From Dethiobacter sp. (GTDB lineage: Bacteria; Bacillota; Dethiobacteria; Dethiobacterales; Dethiobacteraceae), in contig DYEY01000057.1 in NCBI GenBank assembly GCA_020725465.1, positions 22,801 to 86,800 on the forward strand: a stretch of DNA of 64,000 nucleotides, read 5' to 3'. Shown piece by piece: positions 1 through 8,878 of this stretch. The notes under the pieces are model-generated. The model saw only the letters and a list, made by a program, of their open reading frames with translations, did no database searches and was not told the DNA's origin. Each line of letters opens with the position of its first letter. The first letter of the stretch is position 1. The translations under genes were made by a program, and so were the position numbers.

Positions 1-154
1 TTAAATTTTGACGCGGCGGCACGGTCGGCAGGTTTGCCAATGGGAAAAGATACTCGCAATAAACATGCCACAATATAATGCCGGGTGGTAACACTGAAGA
101 AGTGTGAAAGTTGTGTAAATTGCACCGGCACGGGTGTCAGTTTCTTGTGCATAG

Positions 155-170
155 TGTCAGAATACTGACA
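155..170. repeat. Short inverted repeat at left edge
   Basis: TGTCAG and CTGACA face each other across a 4-nt loop, and a second GTGTCAG lies 20 nt upstream at 134-140. A T-rich stretch follows on the + strand. It could be a terminator for a gene left of the window or a protein-binding site. The rest of 1-187 shows no convincing gene. Confidence 0.35.
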
Positions 171-187
171 TTTATTCCTTTCCAACT

Positions 188-1093
188 TTAGCCGGTCATT
201 GTTTCCGCATTCAGGTTGTATTCCCGCAACAGTTCTTTAAAGCGGGCCAGCTGCTCAGGCGTGGGCGGGACAATTGCGGCAAACCGGTAGGTTAGCCCCA
301 CCTTGGCGTACTTATCCGCACCAGTGTTATGGTAGGGAAGAAGGTGCACGTTTTTTAACCCCAGCTCCCGAAGAAACAGCCCGAACCGCCGGACGCTTTC
401 TTCGTCATCATTAACTGTGGGTATGACGGGTATTCTTACTGTTACGTCCGGGTGGGTGCGGGCTAGCCAGCGCAGGTTGGCCAGTATCATTTTATTGCTT
501 TTACCCGTAAACTTTCGGCTCTTCTGCCTATCGGCCAGCTTCAAATCATACAAAAAAAGGTCTGTCACGCCGGCAACCCGTTTTAGAACATCCCGCCCGG
601 CGTATCCTGACGTCTCCACTGTGGTATGAAGGCCGGCGTCCCGGCACTTCTTTAATAAAGATACCAGGAAATCGGGCTGCATCAGCGGCTCTCCCCCGGA
701 AACAGTCACACCGCCCCCGGATTCAGTAAAAAAAACCAAATCTTTCAGCACTTCCGCCACCACTGCCTCCGCGGTCATCCTGCGCCCCACCGGTTCGATG
801 GCCCCGGTGGGGCAGGCCCCGGCACATTTCCGGCAAAGGCGGCACCTGTCCGAGGCAACAGCGACCCCCGTCGGATCTGGTGTTATGGCCGAGTTCGGAC
901 AAACCTTCCGGCAGGAAGAACAGCCTATGCACCTGCTTTTGTGGATGACCAGCTCCGGCGCAGCCCTTAACCCTTCAGGGTTATGGCACCACCGGCATCT
1001 TAAAGGGCAACCTTTAAGGAACACAACGGTCCTGATACCCGGTCCGTCGTGCAGTGAAAAGCGCTGGATGTTAAACACCACCCCAGATTCCAT
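188..1093 (-). CDS. Glycyl-radical enzyme activating protein (radical SAM)
   Basis: Predicted activase that uses S-adenosylmethionine and a [4Fe-4S] cluster to place a glycyl radical on a partner enzyme of the pyruvate formate-lyase/diol dehydratase family. The radical SAM motif CX3CX2C is at Cys29, Cys33 and Cys36 (GCPLRCRWCHNPE). Two ferredoxin-type clusters follow at Cys55-65 and Cys84-94, then the glycine-rich SAM-binding segment VSGGEP. The 301-residue length is normal for the subfamily with the ferredoxin insert. The ATG at 1093 has a GGGGAG ribosome site and its own promoter. No glycyl-radical enzyme lies in the window; if one is linked it should be downstream, left of position 1. Family call is firm, substrate unknown. 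Confidence 0.9.
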   Translation of the reverse strand: MESGVVFNIQRFSLHDGPGIRTVVFLKGCPLRCRWCHNPEGLRAAPELVIHKSRCIGCSSCRKVCPNSAITPDPTGVAVASDRCRLCRKCAGACPTGAIEPVGRRMTAEAVVAEVLKDLVFFTESGGGVTVSGGEPLMQPDFLVSLLKKCRDAGLHTTVETSGYAGRDVLKRVAGVTDLFLYDLKLADRQKSRKFTGKSNKMILANLRWLARTHPDVTVRIPVIPTVNDDEESVRRFGLFLRELGLKNVHLLPYHNTGADKYAKVGLTYRFAAIVPPTPEQLARFKELLREYNLNAETMTG

Positions 1094-1136
1094 GGCCGTC
1101 TCCCCGTCTGAATGTAAAATGCCGGTAACTGAGGCA

Positions 1137-1166
1137 ATTATAACAACATTCTTTTTCAGGCGTCAA
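1137..1166 (-). promoter_or_regulatory. Sigma-A type promoter of the activase gene
   Basis: On the minus strand TTGACG (1166-1161) and TATAAT (1142-1137) are 18 nt apart, about 45 nt upstream of the activase ATG. Confidence 0.6.
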
Positions 1167-1334
1167 CCATAGAAACAAAAGAAAAAGAGCCATGATGAGG
1201 GTGTTAACTTACAGCAGATTTCAGGGACTGAATGCGCTGGCACTGTGAGTCTTGCTTTTTTTGCTCATGGCAGGTTTTTAAAATTATCCGGAGAATTCTT
1301 AGCAGGGAAATTTCCGGAAAGCGGGGTTGAAGCT

Positions 1335-2753
1335 GTGCAGATACTGGATCTGGATGCGACTTCCCTGGCGCAAAAGATAAGGGCAAAAGAGGTTTCCTGC
1401 CTGGAAGCCGCTGATGCCTTCATCAGTCATTTGGCTAAGGTTAATCCCCGGATTAACTGCCTGGTAGAAGAAAGATTTGAGCAGGCCAGAGAAGAAGCGA
1501 GACGGTATGATGCACTGGCGGCGGCAGATGGGGCAAAAGGCAAATTGTTCGGTGTGCCTGTTAGCATCAAGGAGTCTTTTAACGTTGCCGGGATGCGGAC
1601 CACCTGCGGGCTGCCCTCCCGCAAAAACCGGGTGGAAGCGGTGGATGCCACCGTTGTGGCCAGCCTGAGGGCGGAGGGAGCCGTGATTTTAGGTAAGACC
1701 AATACCCCCGCGCTTTGCTTCTGCCAGGAGACCGATAATAAGCTGTTTGGCCGTACCAATAATCCCTGGAATCCGAAAAAAACAGCCGGGGGCTCGAGCG
1801 GAGGAGAAGGTGCCTTAATTGCTGTGGGGGGAGCGGCGGTGGGGCTGGGGGGCGACATCGGCGGTTCTATACGCTTTCCCAGTCATTTTAACGGGGTTAT
1901 CGGTTTTAAATCCGGAGCGTTCCAGGTCCCCGACAAAGGGGTTATGCCGGTTTTTAAAAACCCCTGGCAGCAGTATATGCTTGGAATTGGTGCCATGGCC
2001 AAATCTGTGGATGATGCTGAACTGATTAACGGTATCATTGCATACCGCAAACCCCGTGAGACAAATACGACCCTGTTCAGGCTATGTATACCTGGGCCGC
2101 ACGAAAAGTACCCGGTTGGTGAAGAGACAGCTGCAATGCTCGGTAAAATCGCGGAAGAGATGAAAAGCTGCTTTAGTGCAGATATTGCACAACCACCGCT
2201 TTTTGAACAGTCGGCTCTTTACTGGCAGCTGATTATGTCGGTAGACGGGGGAAGAGGCATAGCTGAAACTGCTTTTGACCCGGAGAAGCCGCGGGTTGCC
2301 CTGGAATACTTAAAAGAAGTAACCCTGGGCAATTCGGAGCTGCATCGTTACCTGACCTGGGCCCTGATAGGAGCCGGCCTGTTTAAACCCGGTTCCCGCC
2401 GCTTTGACAGGCTTAAAGAAGACATCAGAAGAGGCAAAGCGGCAGTAAGAAAATATCTGGCTGACCGTATCCTTGTGTTACCGGTGTATCACTCAACAGC
2501 CCCTGATCATGGTGAATTATACCGGGAGATATTCTCCATCAGGAGAACGTTTTTGAAATATATGCCGTATGTAGCCTTTCCCAATGTTTGGGGTCTTCCC
2601 GCTCTGACAGTACCGGTGGGCACTGATAAAGAAGGCCTGCCCATTGGCGTGCAGCTAATCAGCCTGGCTGGCAATGAGCAGGCTCTTTTCCGGGCCGGGC
2701 GCCTGCTGGAAGAGAAATTCGGCGGCTACAGGCGGTGTTCAGCCTATGACTGA
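1335..2753 (+). CDS. Amidase signature family hydrolase
   Basis: Amide hydrolase of the GatA/fatty-acid-amide-hydrolase superfamily. Counting from the GTG at 1335, the Ser-cisSer-Lys triad falls at Lys79 (GVPVSIKES), Ser154 (AGGSSGGEGA) and Ser178 (GGDIGGSIR), the same numbers as in GatA proteins. That is the main reason for choosing this start over an in-frame GTG at 1245, although its ribosome site is weak. The protein has 472 residues. No gatC or gatB is adjacent, so it is more likely a free-standing amidase than the tRNA amidotransferase subunit. The substrate cannot be told. A FabH-like gene follows after 53 nt and may be cotranscribed. Confidence 0.85.
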   Translation: MQILDLDATSLAQKIRAKEVSCLEAADAFISHLAKVNPRINCLVEERFEQAREEARRYDALAAADGAKGKLFGVPVSIKESFNVAGMRTTCGLPSRKNRVEAVDATVVASLRAEGAVILGKTNTPALCFCQETDNKLFGRTNNPWNPKKTAGGSSGGEGALIAVGGAAVGLGGDIGGSIRFPSHFNGVIGFKSGAFQVPDKGVMPVFKNPWQQYMLGIGAMAKSVDDAELINGIIAYRKPRETNTTLFRLCIPGPHEKYPVGEETAAMLGKIAEEMKSCFSADIAQPPLFEQSALYWQLIMSVDGGRGIAETAFDPEKPRVALEYLKEVTLGNSELHRYLTWALIGAGLFKPGSRRFDRLKEDIRRGKAAVRKYLADRILVLPVYHSTAPDHGELYREIFSIRRTFLKYMPYVAFPNVWGLPALTVPVGTDKEGLPIGVQLISLAGNEQALFRAGRLLEEKFGGYRRCSAYD

Positions 2754-2806
2754 GTAATATCAGAATATTGTTTACCTGTTTGACACATTTTGAGCGGAAA
2801 TGAGGA

Positions 2807-3895
2807 ATGAATTTGAACGCAACCATTACAGGGTGGGGTAAATGTATGCCTCCTGCCGTTTTGACCAATGAAGACCTTTCCAATTTTCTTGACACCAATG
2901 ATGAGTGGATTGTCACCCGTACCGGTATGAAAGAAAGGCGTGTTTCCCATGTCCATGTCAGCGACCTGTCGTACGTGGCGTCCGCCCGCGCTCTGGCCGC
3001 TGCCGGGGTCGACCCGTCCGAAGTTGACCTGATTATTTTCGGCAGCTGTACCGCAGACGAGCAGGTGCCCAATACCGCTTCCCGGATCCAGCTGTTGCTT
3101 GGTATTAAAACCTGTGCCTCCTTCGACCTTAACACGGCCTGTACCAGCGGTATGTACGCCCTCTCCATGGCTTCAGCCATGATCAGGACCGGAGCCGTCC
3201 GCACCGCCCTGATCATTGGCGCCGAGGTCATATCCATAGGTCAAAACTGGTTGGACCGTAATGTAGCGGTATTGTTCGGTGACGGGGCTGCTGCTTTTGT
3301 CCTGCAGGGTACCGGGGCGGACGAAGGTCTTTTGGCCGACAAGCTGGGCTGTTTTGCCGAATCCCGCGATATCCTGCGGGCAAACGGTGTTGGTATGCGT
3401 TACATTGACGGCCGCACTATTCTTGGCTCGGTCTGGTGGGATTTCCTGGGTCAGGAGATTTTTAAAAAAGCGGTACTTGGTATGTGCGAAGCGTCCGAAG
3501 AAGTAATCAGAAAGTCAGGCCTCTCTCCGGACCAGATCGGCCTGGTTGTGCCGCACCAGGCAAACCTGCGCATCATAGACGCGGTGGCCAGGAAGCTGGC
3601 TATTCCTGCCGACCGGGTCTTTATTAACATCCACAAGTACGGCAATATGTCGGCGGCAACCACACCGGTGGCTTTGGTCGAAGCAATTGAGGAAGGGTAC
3701 GTCAGGCCGGGGATGAATATTCTCCTGCCGGCTTTTGGCGGAGGCCTTTCTTACAGTGCCCATATCCTGCGCTGGGGAGAGCGGGTCACTCCCCTGGGCT
3801 ATACAGATATCGACCTGCCGCCCTGTGAAAAAACAGCCCTGGAAATGGTCAGGGAATATATTCAGCGGCCGCGGGCGGGAGGGCCGTTCGGCTAA
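2807..3895 (+). CDS. Beta-ketoacyl-ACP synthase III (FabH-like)
   Basis: Thiolase-fold condensing enzyme. Catalytic Cys112 (LNTACTSGMYAL), the His of VPHQANLRI and the Asn of NIHKYGNMSAA are all present in FabH order. At 362 residues it is longer than housekeeping FabH (about 320), the surplus being mainly a C-terminal tail. No other fatty-acid synthesis gene is adjacent, so it may be an accessory ketosynthase rather than the initiator of bulk fatty-acid synthesis. The ATG at 2807 sits very close to its GAGG site; the TTG at 2813 has better spacing and is an alternative start. A bidirectional terminator follows. Confidence 0.85.
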   Translation: MNLNATITGWGKCMPPAVLTNEDLSNFLDTNDEWIVTRTGMKERRVSHVHVSDLSYVASARALAAAGVDPSEVDLIIFGSCTADEQVPNTASRIQLLLGIKTCASFDLNTACTSGMYALSMASAMIRTGAVRTALIIGAEVISIGQNWLDRNVAVLFGDGAAAFVLQGTGADEGLLADKLGCFAESRDILRANGVGMRYIDGRTILGSVWWDFLGQEIFKKAVLGMCEASEEVIRKSGLSPDQIGLVVPHQANLRIIDAVARKLAIPADRVFINIHKYGNMSAATTPVALVEAIEEGYVRPGMNILLPAFGGGLSYSAHILRWGERVTPLGYTDIDLPPCEKTALEMVREYIQRPRAGGPFG

Positions 3896-3910
3896 TTTTG
3901 AAAGAAAGAG

Positions 3911-3935
3911 AGCCTGGCAGTTACCCTGCCAGGCT
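3911..3935. terminator. Bidirectional terminator between convergent genes
   Basis: AGCCTGGCAG and CTGCCAGGCT form a perfect 10-bp stem with a 5-nt loop, followed by ATTTTATTTT on the + strand and a T-rich stretch on the minus strand. It serves the FabH-like gene and the convergent MtaA-like gene. Confidence 0.85.
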
Positions 3936-3938
3936 ATT

Positions 3939-4951
3939 TTATTTTCCGTGTTTTCTGGCGCTTTCCATGAACCACTTTATACTTTCCAGCGGAGCGTCCA
4001 CCGGGACTTCGCAGCCGGAACTTAAAATATAACGGCATTTGCCGCGTGCATCTGCCACGCACAGCCTCACTGCTTCATCCATCTTCTCCGGACTGCCCTG
4101 GATGAACAGGTCGGTAGCCACGTTGCCGATAATCGCCGTTTTATTCCCCACCACCTCCACGGCTTTGGCAAGGGGAACTTTGGCGTCAATGCTGAGGGCT
4201 GTAGCTCCCGTTTCTACCAGGTCCTGCAGGATGGGGTAAGAGTTACCGCAGACGTGGAGGGTAACACCGACTTTTTTGGCTTTAAAATAATCGAAGAGAG
4301 AGGTGTGGCGGGGTTTGATAAATTTTTTGTAAAGGGCCGGTGATATCACGTCACAGGAAGAAGCAGGATCCGTATAGCTGAGACTGGCCCCGGTTGCCAG
4401 CATGGCCTCGCCGCAGACCCTGGCGGCTTCCGTGGTTATTTCCAGCAGGCTGTGTACAAACTCCGGATCCTCGAATGTGTCCATTATCAGCTCCTGCAAG
4501 CCCCTGAGGCTGGCGGCGATGGACCATGGTCCCACCAGGACGCCTCCTACCGGAGCCTCGGTTATCGCCTTTTTTATTTCCCTGCAGCCTTCGAATATGT
4601 AAGGCAGGCGGCCGTCCAGCGAGGGGTTCGGGATTTTCAGCCTGTCCAGGTTTCGTTTTTCTTTCAGCGCCGGTGTCTCTACGTAACACAGCTGCTGCTC
4701 CGGAAAAGCCAGCACGCTTCCCATCGCTTCTGCTTCAATCTGCAAATCAACATCCACGGCTACCACATCCTGCCCCAGCTGTTCATAAGCGGATACCTGG
4801 GATGATGTCAAAATGCCGGGTCGGTGAGATACTCTCGGACGCTTTTCCCGACAAATTTGGCGGTTACGGCTCCGAGAATAGGATAAGCTGCCAGCTCAAC
4901 ACCCTGCTCTCCCTTAAAAGCTGCTTTTACCCTTGCCACGCCGCTGCTCAT
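3939..4951 (-). pseudogene. MtaA/UroD-family methyltransferase, frameshifted
   Basis: Relative of corrinoid methyltransferases (MtaA/MtbA) in the uroporphyrinogen decarboxylase superfamily. The main frame (4811 to 3939, 290 codons) carries the zinc motif: HVC near the middle and SSGC near the C-terminus. The missing N-terminus is in another frame, from an ATG at 4951 with an AGGTGG ribosome site, and ends REYLTDPAF-stop. One extra T in the T4 run at about 4812-4815 would fuse the two halves as DPAF-LTSSQVSAYEQLGQD, matching the family. So it is a one-base deletion or a sequencing error. Real loss would give a dead gene; an error would give a normal 337-residue enzyme of methyl-group metabolism. 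Confidence 0.8.
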
Positions 4952-5130
4952 TAACCTGACCACCTTTCTGGTAATAATAACAGGCTCCCTTATTGTGCCA
5001 AAGCCTGGTTGCCCTCATTTAAGCCTGTAATCTCCGGTCTCTCTGGTAAAATTTTATCACAGGTTCCTGAACATTCCAACTATATATATACAATCCGGTA
5101 GCAACATTCTGTAGAGCCTTCTTTTTGTCT

Positions 5131-5158
5131 TTAACAGCAGTTCCGTCTGGTGTATACT
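5131..5158 (+). promoter_or_regulatory. Probable rarD promoter
   Basis: TTAACA (5131-5136) and TATACT (5153-5158) are separated by 16 nt, about 60 nt before the rarD ATG. Confidence 0.45.
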
Positions 5159-5216
5159 GTTGCTTAGTAACGGCCCTCTGGCTTTTTACTGGCTGACAGA
5201 AGGGGAAGTGCTGAGC

Positions 5217-6134
5217 ATGGTTACAGAGAACGCAACCGGCAGCGATACATCAGGAATCTGGTATGGTGTCCTGGCCTATACGGCCTGGGGCATCCTGCCA
5301 CTTTACTGGAAACTTTTAAATGTTGTACCCGCCATAGAGATTTTGGCCCACCGCATCCTCTGGTCTTTTGTATTTGTTTTTTTAATTGTGCTGTTTTCAG
5401 GCAAGTGGCAAAATCTGCTGGCAACCCTGTCTGACAGGAGGAGCCTGTTTTATACTTTTCTGTGCGGTTTTTTGATTAGCCTGAACTGGTTCACTTATAT
5501 CTGGGCGGTTAACTCTAACCATGTAATTGAGGCCAGCATGGGTTATTATATAAATCCGCTGGTTATGGTGTTTTTAAGCATGACAGTGTTAAGGGAGAAA
5601 CTGGGTTTGTGGCGGCTGGTGGCCATAGCCCTGGCCGCCACCGGTGTCCTGATTATGACTGCACGCTACGGGCGGGTTCCTTGGGTCGCCCTTTTCCTGG
5701 CCTTCAGTTTCGCCATGTATGCTTTGTCGAAAAAGCTGCTGAAAGTGGATGCCGTCACCGGCCTAGCCCTGGAAACTTTCATTGTAACTCCCATCGCCCT
5801 CATTTTTATCGCCGGCTGGCAGCTGAACGGAAACGGAGCGGTTGGGGCAGTATCCCTGCCTGTTTTTTTGCTGCTGATGGGGTCTGGTGTGGTAACAGCG
5901 GTCCCCCTGTTATGGTTTGCTGCCGGGACACGGCGCATAAGGTTCTACATGATGGGGTTCCTGCAGTACATCGCCCCCTCCATCAGCCTGTTCCTTGGCA
6001 TTTTTATTTTTAAAGAACACTTTTCCCTGTCTCATATGGTCAGCTTTGGTTTTATCTGGGCCGGCTTAATTGTATTCACCCTGGCAAACCTGGGACTTTT
6101 AAGGGAACCTGAAAAGCAACCGCTTGGCGGTTAA
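5217..6134 (+). CDS. rarD: RarD-type EamA transporter
   Basis: Inner-membrane protein of the drug/metabolite transporter superfamily with about ten hydrophobic helices in two EamA halves. The N-terminal pattern (GVLAYTAWGILPLYWK) and the motif SNHVIEASMGYYINPL are typical of RarD. Family members are named for chloramphenicol sensitivity but their natural substrate is not settled. The ATG at 5217 is preferred because of the AGAAGGGGAAG ribosome site 8 nt upstream; an in-frame TTG at 5160 would add 19 unlikely residues and lies at the promoter. Length 305 residues, normal. It is probably a single-gene transcript. Confidence 0.88.
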   Translation: MVTENATGSDTSGIWYGVLAYTAWGILPLYWKLLNVVPAIEILAHRILWSFVFVFLIVLFSGKWQNLLATLSDRRSLFYTFLCGFLISLNWFTYIWAVNSNHVIEASMGYYINPLVMVFLSMTVLREKLGLWRLVAIALAATGVLIMTARYGRVPWVALFLAFSFAMYALSKKLLKVDAVTGLALETFIVTPIALIFIAGWQLNGNGAVGAVSLPVFLLLMGSGVVTAVPLLWFAAGTRRIRFYMMGFLQYIAPSISLFLGIFIFKEHFSLSHMVSFGFIWAGLIVFTLANLGLLREPEKQPLGG

Positions 6135-6230
6135 AAAATGACGCTTGGGACCTGATAAATTATTTAAGCTGACCGCCATATTTGGGTATAAGTGTAATTG
6201 GTCTGCAGTAGAAGAACTTTTTTTAAGCAA

Positions 6231-6260
6231 TTGAATTTTTCAGAAAAAATGTTGTATAAT
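6231..6260 (+). promoter_or_regulatory. Promoter of the small Cys-rich gene
   Basis: TTGAAT (6231-6236) and a perfect TATAAT (6255-6260) have 18-nt spacing. The start codon follows 37 nt downstream with a GGGAGG ribosome site. Confidence 0.65.
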
Positions 6261-6296
6261 CTATATAATAATAAATATGAATAGGGAGGATTTTAA

Positions 6297-6446
6297 ATGG
6301 CAACCTGTCAGCTGTGTGAAAAAAATTTTGATCCCGATGACCTTTACAAAGCTGATGAGAAGGAAGTATGTGAGGAATGTATGTTTAAACTGCAAAACCC
6401 GCCAAGGCCGTGCGGTGGCGGTCCCGGCAGCTCTCATTCCGGTTAA
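6297..6446 (+). CDS. Small Cys-rich (zinc-ribbon-like) protein, 49 aa
   Basis: A short gene easily missed by length filters. It has a strong promoter, a GGGAGG ribosome site 7 nt before the ATG, and encodes 49 residues. Two CXXC knuckles (TCQLC near residue 4 and VCEECM near residue 25) form a probable treble-clef or zinc-ribbon site. The tail is Gly/Ser/Pro-rich with one more Cys (PRPCGGGPG) and a final His. It is acidic in the middle. I do not recognise a named family. Its role could be metal handling or binding to nucleic acid or protein; nothing around it decides this. Confidence 0.7.
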   Translation: MATCQLCEKNFDPDDLYKADEKEVCEECMFKLQNPPRPCGGGPGSSHSG

Positions 6447-6648
6447 TGGCAGGGCTTGGCCCTGTTTTTTTATTGGCGCCGGGCAGCTGACCCGACATAG
6501 AGGAATTGTGTTGAAAAACATAGAATAACAATATCGTAAAGCAATCCGTATGATTGCCCTTCCCGGACATGGAGAGGGTATGGCAGACAGGGTACAAAAT
6601 ATATTAATAACCTGGTGCCGGCAATCCCTGATACAAAGAGGAGAGAAC

Positions 6649-6996
6649 ATGATGGAGCAAAAGTTCATATGTAAAGCGTCTGACGAAGGGTATATCGACA
6701 TGAAAAACGGCATACTCCGGAAGACACTGGTATTCGGAACCAATACCCTGATGACCCAATTCAGAATGGAGAGGGGGAGCAAACTCCCCCTCCACAGGCA
6801 CCCGCATGAACAGACCGGCTATCTGGTTTTGGGTCATATCATTCTCAGTATAGGCGGACAAAAATTCCATATCAATCCCGGAGACAGCTGGGTTATCCCT
6901 GGTAATGCGGAGCATGGCGCCGAGGTTCTGGAAGATTCCGTTGCTGTGGAAGTGTTCTCGCCGGTCAGGGCAGACTACCTGCCTTTTCCTGTCTAG
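6649..6996 (+). CDS. Cupin-domain protein
   Basis: Single small beta-barrel cupin of 115 residues. The metal-binding first motif is visible as HRHPHEQTGYLVLG and the second as PGDSWVIPGNAEHG. Such proteins bind a divalent metal and act as sensors, isomerases or dioxygenases; the function here is open. The start is the ATG at 6649 (or the adjacent ATG at 6652) after AAAGAGGAGAG; a reading frame open further upstream has no ribosome site. Its stop codon interlocks with that of the convergent PLP enzyme: both use the palindrome CTAG at 6993-6996. Confidence 0.85.
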   Translation: MMEQKFICKASDEGYIDMKNGILRKTLVFGTNTLMTQFRMERGSKLPLHRHPHEQTGYLVLGHIILSIGGQKFHINPGDSWVIPGNAEHGAEVLEDSVAVEVFSPVRADYLPFPV

Positions 6997-8084
6997 TGCA
7001 TCGCCCCCCTGGCCGTAACCGGCCAGACTGCTTCCACAATACCGCCCCGGCAGACATGGATATTATCGTAAAGATTGAACGTAGTGCAGCCGTGGGTCGG
7101 GTACAGCTCCACCCGGTCGCCCACGGCCGGGCTTGTATTACCGGCTGACAGCTCCAGTATACAATGTTCTTCCGGGAGCGCCCTGACAGTTGCTCCTTCC
7201 AGCCCTTTTGCCACAGGCAGGCCGAATTCCCGGGTGATGCCTTTCATGCCCACATCGAGGATAACTGTCTGCCGGTCGGGGCGGCTGATGACCGTGCCCA
7301 GGACGGTGAGGGCCAGGTGAAAATCAAGCCCCACTTCCCGGTACTTTAAGTCCATGGTGGAGTAACTGCCAACCTGCAGCTCGGTGATGTTTTTATTCAA
7401 GCCAGTAATATTATAAGTCCCGGTGCCCCCCGAACTGACTATTTCTGTTTTAAAGCCCGCACTGTTCAGGGCTTCTTTTGTTTCCACCAAAACACCGATG
7501 GCCTTCAGGCATTGCTCCTCTTTTTCCCGGAAGGGGGTAAGGAAGACGGTATGCCCTTCGTAACCCATGAGGCCGGCCATTTCCAGCCCGGGCAGCTTTA
7601 CAATCATGTCAGCCAGGCGCAGGGTTTCTTCCAAATTCCTGGTGCCGCACCGGCCCATGCCGATATCGCGCTCAATCAACACTTTTATAACCTGTCCCCT
7701 GCGTTGGGCCGCTTCAGATATCGTCCTGGCATTATCCGGGTTATCCACTGCCACCTTTACATCAGAATAGCGGCTAAGGCCCACCAGCCTCTCAATTTTC
7801 TCCGGGGCAACCACTTGGTTGGCGATCAGGATATCACGTATGCCGGCATGGGCCATGGCCTCAGCCTCGCTAAGTTTGGCACAGGTGATGCCAATGGCTC
7901 CGGCCTTTATCTGCAGGTGGGCCAGCATGGCGCACTTATGGGTTTTGGCGTGCGGGCGCAGGTTTACGCCCTGGTTCCGGGCAAAGGCTGCCATCTTTTC
8001 AATGTTGTGTTCCAGCAGATCAGCATCAAGCACCAGCGCCGGCGTTTCTATATCAGACAGCGGTTTCCCAACCATGTAATGCAC
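6993..8084 (-). CDS. D-threonine aldolase / D-serine dehydratase-like PLP protein
   Basis: PLP-dependent enzyme with the alanine-racemase N-terminal barrel fold. The N-terminus reads DIETPALVLDADLLEHNI, and the PLP lysine is in RPHAKTHK, both typical of the DSD1/D-threonine aldolase family, which cleaves or dehydrates D-beta-hydroxy amino acids using a divalent metal. A C-terminal His-X-Cys (PTHGC) fits the metal site of that family. The GTG at 8084 has AAGGGGG nine bases upstream, so it is chosen; the ATG at 8075 is 18 nt from that site. About 363 residues. Exact substrate unknown. Confidence 0.82.
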   Translation of the reverse strand: MHYMVGKPLSDIETPALVLDADLLEHNIEKMAAFARNQGVNLRPHAKTHKCAMLAHLQIKAGAIGITCAKLSEAEAMAHAGIRDILIANQVVAPEKIERLVGLSRYSDVKVAVDNPDNARTISEAAQRRGQVIKVLIERDIGMGRCGTRNLEETLRLADMIVKLPGLEMAGLMGYEGHTVFLTPFREKEEQCLKAIGVLVETKEALNSAGFKTEIVSSGGTGTYNITGLNKNITELQVGSYSTMDLKYREVGLDFHLALTVLGTVISRPDRQTVILDVGMKGITREFGLPVAKGLEGATVRALPEEHCILELSAGNTSPAVGDRVELYPTHGCTTFNLYDNIHVCRGGIVEAVWPVTARGAMH

Positions 8085-8196
8085 AATAATATACCCCCTT
8101 GTAATTTCTCTACCCTGCACGTTACTACAGAGTGGTTCCGCAGTCAACAAGCAAATTTTTGAACCTCTCTGCTTGTGTGTCACCTCCCCCGTCCCC

Positions 8197-8225
8197 TTGA
8201 CACGCCGGCTATTATTTGGTAGCAT
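8197..8225 (+). promoter_or_regulatory. Promoter and direct repeat before the TetR-ABC operon
   Basis: TTGACA (8197-8202) and TAGCAT (8220-8225) are 17 nt apart. Just downstream the octamer GACTATAT occurs twice (about 8227-8243), a possible operator for autoregulation by the TetR protein. Confidence 0.5.
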
Positions 8226-8272
8226 TGACTATATGACTATATAAGAAATTATGGTCACAGGGGGCATGGATT

Positions 8273-8872
8273 ATGCCAAAGCCGTTTTCGGAAAACGAGC
8301 GGGAGCACATTTATGAGCGGTTGCTGGAGGCCGGGAGGGAGTGCTGGGAGCGTTACGGCATCAGGCGCACCAGTGTGGAGGACCTGGCCCGCAGAGCCGG
8401 TATCGCCAAGGGGACTTTTTATCTCTTTTTTCCCGGCAAGGAGCTGCTTTTCATGGCGGTCCTGGAAGACAGCCACAAAAAAATAAAAGAGAGGTTAATG
8501 GAGGTTTTGGTGGCCGGGGAGGGTAGCCCCCGGGAGCGGTTCGTCAGCTCAGTTACGAAACTGTACCATGAGATAAAACAAAACAAGTGGCTGGTCAGCC
8601 TCATGAGCAGTGACGATGAATACCGGTACCTGCTGCGCAAGCTGCCCGGTGAGAAGATAGAGCAGCATATTGTTGGAGACGACGAGGACACAGAACGGTT
8701 CCTGCAGCTTTTTGGTGTGGCGGACACTGTAGACGTAAAAGCGGTATCGGCAGCGTTGCGGGGTCTGTTTTTCCTGTTGCTGCACCGGGAAGAAGTAGGG
8801 GAAGACCGGCTGGACAGCGCTTTTCGCCTGCTGCTGGAGGGGCTGGCGCTGCGGATTTTCAAGGAGGAGTAG
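8273..8872 (+). CDS. TetR/AcrR family transcriptional regulator
   Basis: 199-residue repressor-type protein. The N-terminal helix-turn-helix is clear at about residues 15-60 (YGIRRTSVEDLARRAGIAKG, then TFYLFFPGKELLF). The C-terminal ligand domain is divergent, as usual. It is the first gene of an operon with an ABC ATPase (6 nt downstream) and two membrane permeases, so it most likely controls that exporter in response to the transported or toxic compound. Confidence 0.9.
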   Translation: MPKPFSENEREHIYERLLEAGRECWERYGIRRTSVEDLARRAGIAKGTFYLFFPGKELLFMAVLEDSHKKIKERLMEVLVAGEGSPRERFVSSVTKLYHEIKQNKWLVSLMSSDDEYRYLLRKLPGEKIEQHIVGDDEDTERFLQLFGVADTVDVKAVSAALRGLFFLLLHREEVGEDRLDSAFRLLLEGLALRIFKEE

Positions 8873-8878
8873 AGCGAC

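Noticed and set aside
4805..4820. Selenocysteine or programmed frameshift at the TTT-TGA of the MtaA-like gene
   Set aside because: After TGA the same frame soon loses homology, there is no SECIS-like hairpin, and the slip site does not fit the X-XXY-YYZ pattern. A simple deletion in a T-run explains it.
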